A stretch of DNA of 64,000 nt from Hygrocybe punicea. Taxonomy: Eukaryota; Basidiomycota; Agaricomycetes; Agaricales; Hygrophoraceae. The position numbers and the translations under genes are program-made. The notes beneath the pieces are model-generated. The model had not been told where the DNA came from, did not search any database, and saw only the letters and a program-made list of their open reading frames with translations. Each line of letters opens with the position of its first letter. Position 1 is the stretch's first letter. Where the stretch lies: positions 2,914,001-2,978,000 of the forward strand of contig OY744462.1 in assembly GCA_963556145.1 (NCBI GenBank). Reading direction: 5' to 3'. Positions 47,085-57,434 of the stretch are shown here, piece after piece.

Positions 47085-47481
47085 CTACAGTAAATGCTAG
47101 TAAATGTACTGCAGATGGGAAAGCCGTGTGCCGATCTGTGCAACCGTACTTCCATGCATGTTCTCATGTGAGCTGTCAAAAATGTCTTTAGCACCTAGCA
47201 AATAAGCACTGGAGTGTACATACATAGTTTGACAATGGCTGATGCCCTCTGTGGCCTGCAAGGTCCAACCAACTTCCATACCCATTGCCAAATTTTCGAA
47301 TTTGGAAATGGCTATATTAGAACAAAAATAAGTGGTCAACACCTTGGTTATGGGTATGGGAATGGGGATTTCAAACCACTAGTTGATATGTGCAAAACTT
47401 GCTGAGATATGGCCATCCGATTGTAGGGCCTTGGATGAAGTTGTGACTGTGGCGTTATACAAGGTCACGTGCAATACACAA
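47085..47481 (-). repeat. Right TIR of the mariner-type element
   Basis: Inverted copy of 37541-37945, ending CACAA followed by the TA target duplication at 47482-47483. Confidence 0.85.
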
Positions 47482-47537
47482 TAAGCAACCCATATTCAGA
47501 TGCTCATGTAAGCTTGTCCAGACATGGCCATGATCAC
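47482..47537 (-). mobile_element. Old Helitron 5' fragment, right half
   Basis: AAGCAACCCATATTCAGATG.. CATGTAAGCTTGTCCAGACATGGCC continues the Helitron consensus broken off at 37540. It is truncated by the hAT-type end at 47538. Confidence 0.7.
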
Positions 47538-48677
47538 TAGTGTTGCCACGGCTCGGCTCACAAGCCGCGAGCCGCTTGAGCCAAGCCGTATGTAAGCTCA
47601 GCTGAGCCGGAGAAATGGCTCATGGCTTGTAGTAGCTTTGCTTAATGAGCTTACAGCTCGCTCATGGCTCAAGCGGCTTGAGCCACTGGAGCCATTCCTG
47701 ATTTGGAAATAAATGTTTCCTGGATCTCCAGCACGTTCCTCCTTGCTCCCTGGACCAGCCGAGCCCCTTGAAGTACAAAGCATGCCAAGATGACACAGCG
47801 GCGAGCTGCGCAAAACCCACACCAGTCCACGGGCACTAAATATGACCATGGTTGGTAAGTATTCAATTTCTTTTATTCAAATACTTGACTGCAACGACAA
47901 CAACGGGCTACAATGAACGCGACAGCGGAAACAGGAACAGGAACAGGAACGGCAACGGCAACAGCACCAACAGAAACAGCAACTTCACTACCTGGATAAA
48001 CACAGGTGGCTATGGAGGGGTGGTGATGTGCCCACCCTGCATCAGTATGTTTTTTTATTGCTGTTTTTGTTTTTATATTGTGTTACTGACTATTTCCTCT
48101 GACGCCCATGCCCACACCCATGCCCACGCTCTCAACATTCACAATGAAGAGGACGCAGCTGAAAGCAGCGTAGACAGGGAGGGAAACCCAATGGCCAGCA
48201 ATGGCCCCCAGACGACCACATTCCGACCAAACGGGGAGGAGATGGGAACGACAGGAAAGGTAGTAAAACAGATGCAGTGGGATGGCGGCGTGCCCACCCC
48301 CGCTGCCCAGGTATGGAATTTTGTTTTGTTTTCATTCTTTTCTTCTAATCTTGTACCACAGTCCACGTCAATGCCAACACCAAATGAGGACCCCCCACCT
48401 CCAAACACCCTGCACCCGGGAAGGAGGCCGGACCCCAACGGCAACACCCAGCACAACAGCGGCAACAGCAGCAGCAGCAGCAGCGGTGCAGCTGCAATGG
48501 CTGCAACGATGATAGTGGCAGCAGCAATGCAGCTGCAATGGCTGCAACGGCGATAGCGGCAGCAGCAACGGTGGCAACAGCAACAGCGACAACAGCAGCC
48601 ATGACAGCTGGCAGCGGCTACCAGCGGCAACAGCAGCAATGAATGGCGACACGCCCAGGAAGGTCAAAGCAGAGAAA
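47538..48677 (+). mobile_element. Left part of a non-autonomous hAT-type element
   Basis: Begins TAGTGTTGCCACGGCTCGG, the same first ten bases as the proven hAT element at 53413. GAGCCG/CGGCTC-rich subterminal repeats follow (47545-47700). It carries the low-complexity spliced ORF also seen at 23811-24515. Helitron C interrupts it at 48678; 50734-50816 is its continuation, after which Helitron D follows. No right terminal repeat was found in the window. Confidence 0.55.
47852..48556 (+). CDS. Low-complexity Asn/Ser/Ala-rich ORF, element-borne copy 2
   Basis: Counterpart of 23811-24515. It has a GTAAGT donor at about 47858, two modules ending at GTATG donors (48045 and 48311), each preceded by a GTGCCCACC box, and a long CAGCAG tract encoding Ser/Ala near the end. 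It is probably several exons of a spliced non-coding or weakly coding transcript. The function is unknown. Confidence 0.35.
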   Translation: MVSIQFLLFKYLTATTTTGYNERDSGNRNRNRNGNGNSTNRNSNFTTWINTGGYGGVVMCPPCISMFFYCCFCFYIVLLTISSDAHAHTHAHALNIHNEEDAAESSVDREGNPMASNGPQTTTFRPNGEEMGTTGKVVKQMQWDGGVPTPAAQVWNFVLFSFFSSNLVPQSTSMPTPNEDPPPPNTLHPGRRPDPNGNTQHNSGNSSSSSSGAAAMAATMIVAAAMQLQWLQRR

Positions 48678-49495
48678 CTTGTTTAGTGGGCCAGTGCTGC
48701 GCATGGCATGAACGAGTTCTTTTTTTCTCCTTCTCACTTTCATCATAGTAACCTCTCACCATAGCAACATAAAAAGTAGAAAAAATCCAACTGCATAGCG
48801 TATCTCGACCTCCTCTCCCACTGTCATGTCTTCTTTGCTTCATCATTATGCAGCCAAAAAAGGAAGCAACACGTCAACTATCAAATACAACTGCCTTTAA
48901 ACAGTATGATAACAATTGACTTACATTTCCTCAACCCTACTTCTCCATAACCTTGCTGCACAACAGATGATAACATGAAGACAGCTGTGCTTGAGTAGGC
49001 CAATGTTGCATATGGCATGAACAAAGTCTTGTTTCTGTTATTGAATTTTTATTTGTATGATTATTACGAACATCGATAAGTGATTTTGCTTGAAATATAT
49101 AATTAGCATATAATATATAGAGCAATATCATATTGAATTATATGTTTTAAGTAAAAATATCATTCTATGCTGATATTTCTATATATAGTAACAGTGGTCA
49201 TATGTGACTATGACTCCTGTGATCACCTCAAAATTTAGGATATATGGTGTAAAATTGCCTTATATGGTTAGACTAGTTACATGTGACTATCACCATTGCG
49301 ATCAGCAAAAAATTTGCTATACAATATCAGAAATTGCCTTATATGGTTAGACTGGTCACATCTGACCCGAAATGATAATATTAGTCAGCAGTTCAATTTT
49401 CAGCTGAATCTGATAAGAATTGAGGCCAGGATAAATATTTTGAATATAATTGCATTTGTGTAATGATTATGATGAGCAGTATGTGATTTAGCATA

Positions 49496-50262
49496 AGGTA
49501 GGTGTCATCCATAATCTGCAAAGATCACGTGCCAAGCGTGACAGCGCCCAATATGGTCGGAAAGGCTAATAAACGCGCTTTTAGAATGATTAGGGATGAT
49601 TATTACCAAAAGCTTTCCTGAGAACCATAGATATACACATATGTCACGTATATATCAATTTATTTTCAATAAATATGGCAATCCCTGTGACTAGATCGTT
49701 AAACTAGCGTAACTCCTTCTGTGGATGCGTCGAGATCAATTTCCTCATGCCACAAAAAAAGCGCAGAGCTCTATCATCCATTGCCAATCTCCAGAAATGC
49801 TAAAACACAAATCTCACGAAGCCAGAGAAGGAACAGGGCCAGAGACTCTGACCAAGAGAATGGATGCGTATAGTCGGGGGCTGAACGGGAGACAAGCGGC
49901 ATGGGCGTCGAGAAAGTACCATGGGCATCGTGTTCTACCGGCAGACATCATGGAAGAGTTAGGGAAGGAGGGAATCGTGTAGACCTCAAAGACCTCGTGT
50001 TAATTCACAAAAGTGATCGGCAGAGATAGCACTCAAAAACTTGCACGTCAATAAGCTCATCACAGACTTCACCGATTGCTACAAAAATTGGGGATATAAC
50101 CCTCAGTAATATCTAAAACATTTCACAGGGAGCCGATTTTTTGATTTCCTCCTAGATGTTCTGCAAAACGACTTCCCGACACCCTCTGTCCTCATTTGGT
50201 CGTGCGTGTGACAAAAATCATCACATCATGTGATCTTTGCAGATTATGGATGACACCTACCT
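49496..50262 (+). mobile_element. 767-bp TA-flanked MITE with small ORF
   Basis: TIRs of about 35 bp start AGGTAGGTGTCATCCATAAT, with TA on each side (49494-49495 and 50263-50264). Removal restores GATTTAGCATATATTATG of the Helitron consensus. It is non-autonomous Tc1/mariner-like by target site, but its TIR is unrelated to that of the 9.94-kb element. Confidence 0.8.
49725..49982 (+). CDS. Unknown 85-aa ORF inside the MITE
   Basis: ATG at 49725, stop at 49980-49982. Basic and Gln/Arg/Lys/Glu-rich, with a C-terminal segment GHRVLPADIMEELGKEG that looks helical. It is GC-richer than the surrounding Helitron. It could be the tail of a captured host gene. No domain is recognised. Confidence 0.35.
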   Translation: MRRDQFPHATKKAQSSIIHCQSPEMLKHKSHEAREGTGPETLTKRMDAYSRGLNGRQAAWASRKYHGHRVLPADIMEELGKEGIV

Positions 50263-50733
50263 TATATTATGCAAAATTACTATATATGGTTAGACTGGTC
50301 ACATGTGACTATTACCATTGCGATCAACAAAAATTTTGGTGTATAATATCAAAAATTACCTTATATGGTTAGACTGGTCACATATGACTGTCACACCTTG
50401 CCTGAAATGTTTATATTAGTCAGCAGTTCAATTTTCAGCTAATTCCAATGAGAACTGAAGGCAGTATGAATATTTTGAATATAATTGGGAGGTAATTTGT
50501 CTTGTGTGAGACATCCCATATTTGGATGCTTATGTAAGCCACTCCAAACATGGCCCAGATTTTATGTTACATTCCAGCATAAGAAGTAGAATCATATCTC
50601 TTGCCCAAAAAAAATTTCTCTATAGGCGATTCAAAAACATTAATGAATTAATTAATGAATTAATTAATTACGAACCTTCACTGAACCAGGTCTGATAAAG
50701 AACGAGTCTTTTAGTAAATTAAAAGAACTCGTA

Positions 50734-50818
50734 ACAAGGCTAGGACAGGCAGGTGAGTGTCCACCCTCTCCTCTTGCTGGCATGACACTGATGACTGGTC
50801 ATACACCTGTCGGCTTGT
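50734..50818 (-). repeat. Continuation of the duplicated segment between Helitrons C and D
   Basis: Matches 23606-23690 in inverted orientation. It is 83 bp of host-like sequence caught between the 5' ends of two oppositely oriented Helitrons. Confidence 0.85.
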
Positions 50819-52960
50819 TACGAGTTCTTTTAATTTATTAAAAGACTCATTCTTTATCAGACCTGGTTCAGTGAGGATTCGTAATTAATTAATTAATTGA
50901 TTAATTAATTAATAAAGTTGATCGCCTATAGACAAAAATTTTTTGGGCAAGAGATATGATTCTACTTCTGATACCAGAAAATAACACCATGTTTGGCCAT
51001 GTTTGGACAAGCTTACATAAGCATCCTGATATGGGTTGTCACAGAAAATACAAACTACCTTCCAATTATATTCAAAATATTCATACTGACTTCAATTCTT
51101 ATCAGAATCAGCTGAAAATTGAACTGCTGACTAATATAACCATTTCGGGCTAAGTGTCACAGTCACATGTGACCAATCTAACCATATAAGGCAATTTCTG
51201 ATATTATATAGCAAATTTTTTACTAATCGCAATGGTGACAGTCACATGTGACCAGTCTAACCATATAAGGGAATTTTACATGATATATGCTAAATTTTGA
51301 GCTGATCACATGAGTCATAGTCACATGTGACCACTATTACTATATATGGAAATATCAGCTATATAAGTAGAAATAAGCTAAACTTAGATGACGTACTAAT
51401 ATTTTTACTTAAAACACAAATTTCAATGTGATATTGCTATATTAGGGCAGGTCAAGGGTATGCAATACCCCCAGGGGTTAAGAGTACGGGTACCACGGGT
51501 TAAGGATACGAGTCCAGCCTCAGAATACCCGCAGTACCCACACGGGTATGGGCTGTATTTCTTTTGGGAGAAGAAACATCAAAAACTCAAATTTTGGGGT
51601 ATTTTTCGCTATTTTTGAGGGATATAATGAGAATCATTGCTTGTAAAAAAATGTAAAAATGCTCTCAACACTCCCCACAGTATTCTGAACATTGTGCTCC
51701 TTTACACTAAAGGGATCCGACCAGTATTCTGTCCACAATAACCATAAAAACCACCAAAAACAGGTAAAAATGGGGTATTTTGCATGTTTTTGAGGGATAT
51801 AATGAGAATCATTGCTTGTAAAAATATGTAAAAATGCTCTCAACACTCCCCACAGTATTCTAAACATTGTGGTCCTTTACACTAAAGGGATCCGGCCAGT
51901 ATTCTGTCCACAATAACCATAAAAACCACCAAAAACAGGTAAAAATGGGGTATTTTGCATGTTTCTTCCTGTACCCCTGCAAAACCCGTGCCATACCCGT
52001 ACTTTTGGCCTTGGGTACGTACCCGTGACGGGTACGGGTCCGAGTACAGCCCCAGAGCACTGCGGGTGTACCCCTGACTGGCCATATGCTATATACATAC
52101 ATTATCTTATATGCTAATTCTCTGCTTTAAGTAAAATCACTTATTGATATTTGTTACAATCATACAAATAAAAATCCAATGAAAGACAAAATACTTTGTT
52201 TATACCATGTGCAACATTGGCCTACTCACAAAGTACAGCTGTCTTCATGTTATCATCTGTTGTACAACATTCAAGGTTATGGAGAAGTAGGGATTGAGCA
52301 AATGTAAGTCAATTGTTACCATACTGTTTAGGGGGCAGTTGTGTTTAGCAGTTAACCTGTGGCTCCCTAAACATTTCTTTTATGACTGAGATGATTGCAT
52401 GGTAATGTAGCACAGAAGACCTGATCATAAGAGAGGATGTTGATGAAGACTCAAGACACTCTATGTAGTTTTATTTTTTCTACTTTTATGTTGCTAAGGT
52501 GAGAGGTGAGCTTATTAGTGAGAAGTTGGTTACTGGATATGTGTTGATTTGACACTAGATGGATAACTTAGGGATAAGCTTAGATGAATCAGTTGATGGT
52601 AGTGTATTGCTGGGGTAACCAACGTTCCACTAATCTGAATGTTGGGACACTAGCTATATACATAAAAGTCATGGAACAAACCAAATAGAATGGTATAGAT
52701 TCCAATATGACTGACAACTAACTAAACAGTCTGGTCTGATGATGAAGAGTAAATAACTAAGACCAACAAACAAAGACATACAATGATGAGATTACTATTT
52801 CCAACAATTAGAACAATGTACAATATACAACATATGCTGTATGTCTTATACCATATGTAACATGTGTTATGCAATTTATATTGCTTAGTTCATCATGGAA
52901 GTATGAAGAGGGAAAAAAGAACTCGTTCATGCCATGTGCAGCACTGGCCCACTAAACAAG
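50819..52960 (+). mobile_element. Non-autonomous Helitron D
   Basis: 5' end TTACGAGTTCTTTTAATTT at 50819, and 3' end GAACTCGTTCATGCC hairpin CCACTAAACAAG at 52960. It has three CACATGTG iteron-like repeats. An internal degenerate 3' end (about 52190-52235, CATGTGCAACATTGGCC) is followed by a full 3' tail, as in C and E. It carries the hAT MITE at 51443-52087. No coding gene is supported. Confidence 0.85.
51443..52087 (+). mobile_element. 645-bp hAT-type MITE, 8-bp TSD TGCTATAT
   Basis: Ends are TAGGGCAGGTCAAGGGTA and, inverted, TATGGCCAGTCAGGGGTA. Perfect 8-bp duplications TGCTATAT lie at 51435-51442 and 52088-52095. Subterminal GGGTACGGGTAC-type motifs occur at both ends. The centre holds two tandem copies of a ~190-bp unit (about 51590-51970). 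Non-coding. Confidence 0.88.
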
Positions 52961-53404
52961 TCATTCAGTCTCAATCTCGAAGGAGGAGCTCTTCTCCTTC
53001 TTGATTAAAACTGACTAACAAAGTCCAAAATGTTTCTAACACATAACAACCATGGTGGAGCAGACAATGGAAATATACAAACAAAACACAATACAAAAAA
53101 TTGAGACAAATAAAAGACATCACCTGTTGGTACAATGTCACTAATACAAAGATTAATAATGAAAATGAGACTTACCCAATAAAATTTTGTCAATGCCACC
53201 AGGCTCGCTACAAGTAGGTTGCCCAGCAAGGAACTCAGGTGGATTCACCCCCCTAAATTCCTAATCAAAGACCCATAGTGGCCAGTGCTCATTGCTGAGG
53301 ACCAGCCACCAATGGGTGAGCATGCAGAGATGCCACAATATTCACTGTGAAGTAAACCTTGAAAAGAGTACTGTTAGTAATCAGGCAATAGAAATCGCTT
53401 ACCT
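52961..53404. other. Unassigned spacer, no gene seen
   Basis: It does not match the expected continuation of the duplicated segment, so Helitron D may mark a rearrangement. Short frames only. Confidence 0.4.
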
Positions 53405-53544
53405 AAATGCAATAGTGTTGCCGAAGTTCGGTTTGGTCCAGTTTTTCGCTATTTTTGAAAAAATGGAACCGTGTTGAACGATTTCATGGTGTTTGGTCTG
53501 CGTTCAAACATGGTTTGAACCCCAAACCAACCTCCAAATACCTC

Positions 53545-53900
53545 GCGTGGGCCAGACGTGCGTCAATTGATGCGGCTGTCACCCTCACGAGGTAGATCGG
53601 GGGGCGCTCCATCTATTTTTGCGAGGTTGGGTTGGGGCCAGGCACTTCCCATGGGCATTCGTGCGTGCTACCTACCTCGTGAAGAACGGGGGATGCGTCA
53701 ATTGACATGCTCTGTCTATTTTTGCGAGGTTGGATGGGGCCGGGGACTTTCCATGGGTGTCTGCGCATGCTGATGACCTCGTGAAGAACGGGGCACGTCA
53801 ATTGACACGCTCCGTCTGTTTTCGCGAGGTTGGATGGGGCTGGGGACTTCCTATGGGCGTCCGCGCGTCAATTGACATGGCTAGGGCGTGTTCATGAGGT
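53545..53900. repeat. ~105-bp tandem array of palindromic units, about 3 copies
   Basis: Each unit has ACCTCGTGAAGAACGGG, GCGTCAATTGAC and TTTTGCGAGGTTGGATGGGG. The segment from ACCTCG to CGAGGT is a fold-back with the CAATTG core, like the single palindromes at 3103 and 57072. Confidence 0.75.
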
Positions 53901-53933
53901 GGGTCTTCATCGTGGCCTCATCCATTCCCCTCA

Positions 53934-54386
53934 TTAGCTGATGTCATTGGGACTGGATTTGGGGGATGTACCTGGGCCAGTAGGTGGGCACACCACCCTC
54001 CAACTCCCCATCGTCGTCGTCGTGTTGGTGTTGGTGTTGTAAGTGGTGGTGGAGGCGACAATGGTCGTGATCATCCGTGTTTGATGCAGCAGGTGGCTGC
54101 TGCCACTGGTGTTGCTCTGCTGCTGCTGCTGCTGTGGTTGCGGTTGTGGTTGTGGTTGCAGTTGCGGTTGCGGTTGCGGTTGCGGTTGCTGCTGCTGCTG
54201 TTGCAGTTGCTGTCGCTTGGGGCCATTTGGCCATCGTTGGGGTGGTGGCATTGGTGGTGTTGCCACTGCCGTTGCTGCTGCTGCCGCTGCTGCCATTGAT
54301 TCACTCCGACTCGCGTTGGAATGGGAGGGAGGTTGTTGGGTGGAGTTGATCGCAGGCGCCTTATTTATGCAGTCAAGGTGGGCCAC
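53934..54386 (-). CDS. Gln/Pro-rich low-complexity ORF in the hAT element
   Basis: Open for 150 codons on the minus strand: poly-Ala, then (QP)n and poly-Gln from CAG/CAACCG repeats, then Thr/Asn-rich. It ends near a module WRVVCPPTGPG whose DNA carries TGCCCACC..GGCCCAG|GTACAT, the same donor context as at 48311. A first exon upstream likely ends at GTAAGT (about 54443) with an acceptor near 54393. The coding status is uncertain. Confidence 0.35.
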   Translation of the reverse strand: MAHLDCINKAPAINSTQQPPSHSNASRSESMAAAAAAATAVATPPMPPPQRWPNGPKRQQLQQQQQQPQPQPQPQLQPQPQPQPQQQQQQSNTSGSSHLLHQTRMITTIVASTTTYNTNTNTTTTMGSWRVVCPPTGPGTSPKSSPNDIS

Positions 54387-54795
54387 GGGGGCTGTTCTAT
54401 GTAAGAAAATGTCAGTAAAATATAATATGAAGCCATTACTTACCGTGGTTGTTGAGTAACGTTAGTGTTGAGTCGAAATTGGGATGTCGCGCAAGTATGT
54501 TTAAGGTCACATGACCTAAGTTCACACGACTGCATAGAAAAAAATGTGAAAAATTCAGTATCTAAATGAGTATCTACGTAGGTAATTATACATTACGGTT
54601 TGCGGTTTGAACCACGTTTGAATGTGGTTTGAACCACATGTCAGTGCCAGAACCGCAAACCGAACCAGCGGTTCGGTTCAGCCAAAGGGCTGAACCAGAA
54701 CTGAACTTCTGGTTCGGTTCGCGGTTCAAACTGGGTTCAGATCGGTTCCGAACTGAACTTCGGCATCACTAAAATGCAAACATGACCAAGGTAAT

Positions 54796-55772
54796 TACAA
54801 GTTCTTTTAATTTATTAAAAGACTCATTCTTTATCAGATGGTTCAGTGAGGGTTCGTAAGTAATTAATTAATAAATAAAGTTGATCGCCTATAGACAAAA
54901 TTTCTTTGGGCAAGAGATATGATTTTACTTCTGATATTGAAAAATCAGACACAGTTGGGGCCATGTGTGGACAAGCTTACTTAAGCATCCAAATATGAGT
55001 TGTCTCAGAAAAGACAAATTACCTCCTAATTATATTCGATATATTCATACTGCCTTCAATTCTTATCAGAATCAGCTAAAAAATCAAATTGCTGACTAAT
55101 ATAACCATTTTGGGCAAGGAGTGACAGTCACATATGACTGCTCTAACCATATAAGTTAATTTTGAATATTGTATGCAAAATTTTGCACTGATCACAACAG
55201 TGACAGTCACATGTGACTGGTCTAACTATATAAGGTAATTTTAGCCCATATATGCTAAATTTTAAGCTGATCACTCAGGTCACAGTCACATATGACCATT
55301 TTTACTAGATAAGGACATATCAGCCATACAAGAAAAAATGAGCTAAAATTAGATAATGTACTCATATTTTCACTTAAAACATTAAATATAATATAGCTGT
55401 ATATATGTCATATCTTATATGATGGCTATACATTTCAAGCGAAATTACTTACTGATGTTAATAATAATCATACAAAGAAAAATCTAATGATTTAAGATGA
55501 GATCATATGTTTTGTATGCAAAATAAAGAAACAAGACTTTTTTCACGTCATGTCCAACACTAGCCTACTAAACAAGTATGGTACTATAATAAAATGATGT
55601 TTCTAATTTTCATGTTGCCGAAATAGGAGATGGGCTTATTAGACAGTATGCAATACATAGCATATGCAGCAAATGCTATGTACCTTCAGCCATCTGTAAC
55701 ATGCTTCATGCAATTTAATCTTATTTTCCTTAATTTACCAAGGAAGTAAAAAGGGTGAAAAAAGAACTCGTT
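54796..55772 (+). mobile_element. Non-autonomous Helitron E, 3' end incomplete
   Basis: The 5' end TTACAAGTTCTTTTAATTT is at 54796. Three CACATGTG or CACATATG repeats follow at 55127-55290. An internal degenerate 3' end (about 55540-55577, CATGTCCAACACTAGCC) is followed by the 3' tail. It stops at AAGAACTCGTT (about 55772) without the final hairpin. Confidence 0.75.
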
Positions 55773-56370
55773 GATACACAGAGAGGGAGGAAGAGGGTCT
55801 CTAAGTGTGGGGTGCAAATGCTGATCCAAGGGAGGCTCCAAGCTCAACTGTGATAGGGGAAAAGGGGGAATCCAATCCTTTTTTGTTTGTACTTGTTGTA
55901 CTACAATAAGTACATAACAAAAACTAACTAATAAAAATAGGTAAAATAGGTGTATGGACCTCAGACACGCAGCATGTGTATCATCCTCCTGGTCACTGAA
56001 AATCTGACTGTCCCAGTCAGGAGAAGGGGGGGGGGGGTGAATGAAGAAAAAGTAAAAGTAAAGTGAAATCAAACCAAAAGAACAAAAGAAATCAGCAAAT
56101 ATAAAGAAAATCAAAAGGAAAATCAAAAAGAAAATCTAAAGGAAAAGAAGACTCTACTCTAAACAAGCAACACAATTGTCCAAACCTGAAATCCAATTCT
56201 CCAAATAACCAAACTGTTTCTCCAAATTCTTCACTTGCTTTTCCAACAGAAAATGACTTGCTTGAAAATTGATGAAATTGATGTAAACTTTTTCAAGTTC
56301 TGAGTATTCTTGTTGATTGCGAATCTTGATCTTGGTGTTGACTTCTTTGCAAGAGAACTGAGGGGTATGC
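55773..56370. other. Spacer with possible coiled-coil fragment on the minus strand
   Basis: Contains a G14 run near 56024-56037. The minus-strand frame 56370-56154 encodes a heptad-like stretch (LEKVYINFINFQ, LLEKQVKNLEKQFGYLENW) that could be the tail of a gene cut by the hAT insertion at 56379. No family is recognised. Confidence 0.35.
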
Positions 56371-56580
56371 GGTGGACATAGTGTTTTAAAGTCCAGTCCA
56401 TAGGACCAGAAAAAAACTGGAACTGGACCGGACCCAACTGCAAAAAAACTGGACCGCCGGTTGCGGTTGGGCCACTTTGGGGAGGTTGCCGGTTGCAGTT
56501 TCCTGATGTGGACGAAGCTTACGCAACCGAGTTGTAACCGGTTACAACTCAACTCACTACAAGTTCAGCGAACGACCACG

Positions 56581-57278
56581 ATGGTGGCAAACGACGACGA
56601 TGGCAGCAAAACGGCGGCGTCACGAGGGAACGCAATACGAGAAAAGGCAATGGAGGTTGGCACACCCATCCCCACTGCAGAAGGTAAGTAAATTTTTTTT
56701 GGTTTTTTTTTTGGTTTTCTCAGCTACTAATTACACAAACGACGACAACAGCAGTACCAACACAAACAACACAAACACCCGACGAGGATGACAGGCGGCG
56801 AGGACGAGGATGACAACGATGGCCACCACAACCACCACCCTGACAACGACAACAACACCCACAGCCCTCCAAACGGGACGATGGCGACGACAACATCAAC
56901 AATAGCAACCATGAACATCACCACCACCACCACCACAACGACGACAATGACCATCACAACCATGACCACCATGACCACAACGACCACAATGACCACAACG
57001 ACAACGACAATGACAACCATGACCACAACCATGACAACGGCCACAGCCATCCCACCACCAACCCCCAACATACCTCGCAGATGCGCACTGCCACGTCAAT
57101 CGACGTTGGCACTGCAACCGCGAGGTAACCGGGACTCGGAGGATGGCCGTGTTGGGCACTCACCACAACACCAGCAACAGGGCCGCCAACGCACCAACAT
57201 GTCCACAACCACCCACGCACCCAACAGAGCGGCCAATGCGTCTGCACCTACCTGTGCGCCCAACGCGATCATCAACGT
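56581..57278 (+). CDS. Asn/Thr/Asp-rich low-complexity ORF, interrupted by LTR element
   Basis: Exon 1 from ATG 56581 ends GTPIPTAEG at a GTAAGT donor (56685). The acceptor is near 56730. The long downstream frame (56788-57278) is Asp/Asn/His then Thr-rich (ACN repeats). Across the LTR insertion the frame continues: AACGCGATCATCAAC joins ATGCTCACAATCGTG at 59483 and stays open for about 35 codons. This shows the ORF was open when the LTR element inserted. The function is unknown. Confidence 0.4.
57072..57126. repeat. 55-bp palindrome, ACCTCGC..GCGAGGT type
   Basis: ACCTCGCAGATGCGCA, core CCACGTCAATCGACGTTGG, then CAACCGCGAGGT. Same family as 3103-3155. Confidence 0.6.
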
Positions 57279-57434
57279 TGTAGTGGTAGTGCCTGTTCTG
57301 TCACGTGACTGATTCCCATGGTTTGTCGTAGTCAGTAGCTGATCTGATGTGGTAGATAGATCCCATCCTAGTCTTTCCGTGCTTTCCAGCTAGACTCCTT
57401 CGGAGAGTCCCTCAGCAGCCCCTGACCCTCTCCA
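57279..57434 (+). repeat. 5' LTR, 156 bp
   Basis: Contains TCACGTGAC near 57300 and ends CCTCTCCA. About 97% identical to the 3' LTR. Confidence 0.85.

Larger units (their letters stand above)
37541..47481. mobile_element. 9.94-kb Tc1/mariner-type element with three cargo genes
   Basis: Both ends are TTGTGTATTGCACGTGACC in inverted orientation. The terminal inverted repeats run for about 400 bp (37541-37945 and 47085-47481) with only a few differences. A TA dinucleotide flanks each side (37539-37540 and 47482-47483), as expected for Tc1/mariner. Removal restores the Helitron consensus (GGTAATTTG.. joined to AAGCAACCCATATT). Inside are, in order, a DD34E transposase (minus), a TET/JBP-like oxygenase (minus), a nuclease-kinase gene (plus) and a SAM-like gene (plus). 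Ordinary members of the superfamily are 1-3 kb and carry only transposase, so the cargo is unusual. It could instead be two solo TIR copies flanking unrelated genes, but the single empty site argues for one insertion. Confidence 0.8.
48678..50733 (-). mobile_element. Non-autonomous Helitron C
   Basis: 5' end TTACGAGTTCTTTTAATTT at 50733, and 3' end GAACTCGTTCATGCC hairpin CCACTAAACAAG at 48678. The flanks CCTT|G and GTTTCTC join into the sequence found uninterrupted at 23685-23706, so the insertion site is proven and has no target duplication. An internal degenerate 3' end (about 48990-49035) shows a composite origin. It carries the TA-flanked MITE at 49496-50262. No Rep gene. Confidence 0.85.
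53413..54771 (+). mobile_element. 1.36-kb non-autonomous hAT-type element, TSD AAATGCAA
   Basis: Ends are TAGTGTTGCCGAAGTTCGG and, inverted, TAGTGATGCCGAAGTTCAG. Perfect 8-bp duplications AAATGCAA lie at 53405-53412 and 54772-54779. Subterminal repeats of GGTTCGG and GGTTTGAACC types occur on both sides. Inside are a tandem array of palindromic units (53545-53900) and a Gln/Pro-rich spliced ORF on the minus strand. Confidence 0.88.

Noticed and set aside
37541..47481. The ~400-bp flanking repeats as LTRs of a retrotransposon
   Set aside because: They are inverted, not direct, have TA flanks, and enclose a DD34E transposase.
51443..52087. GGGTAC repeats as interstitial telomere
   Set aside because: The motifs lie symmetrically inside hAT terminal repeats with an 8-bp duplication.
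53005..53229. Hydrophobic 74-codon ORF on the minus strand
   Set aside because: No start context, homologue or splice support; composition alone is not enough.
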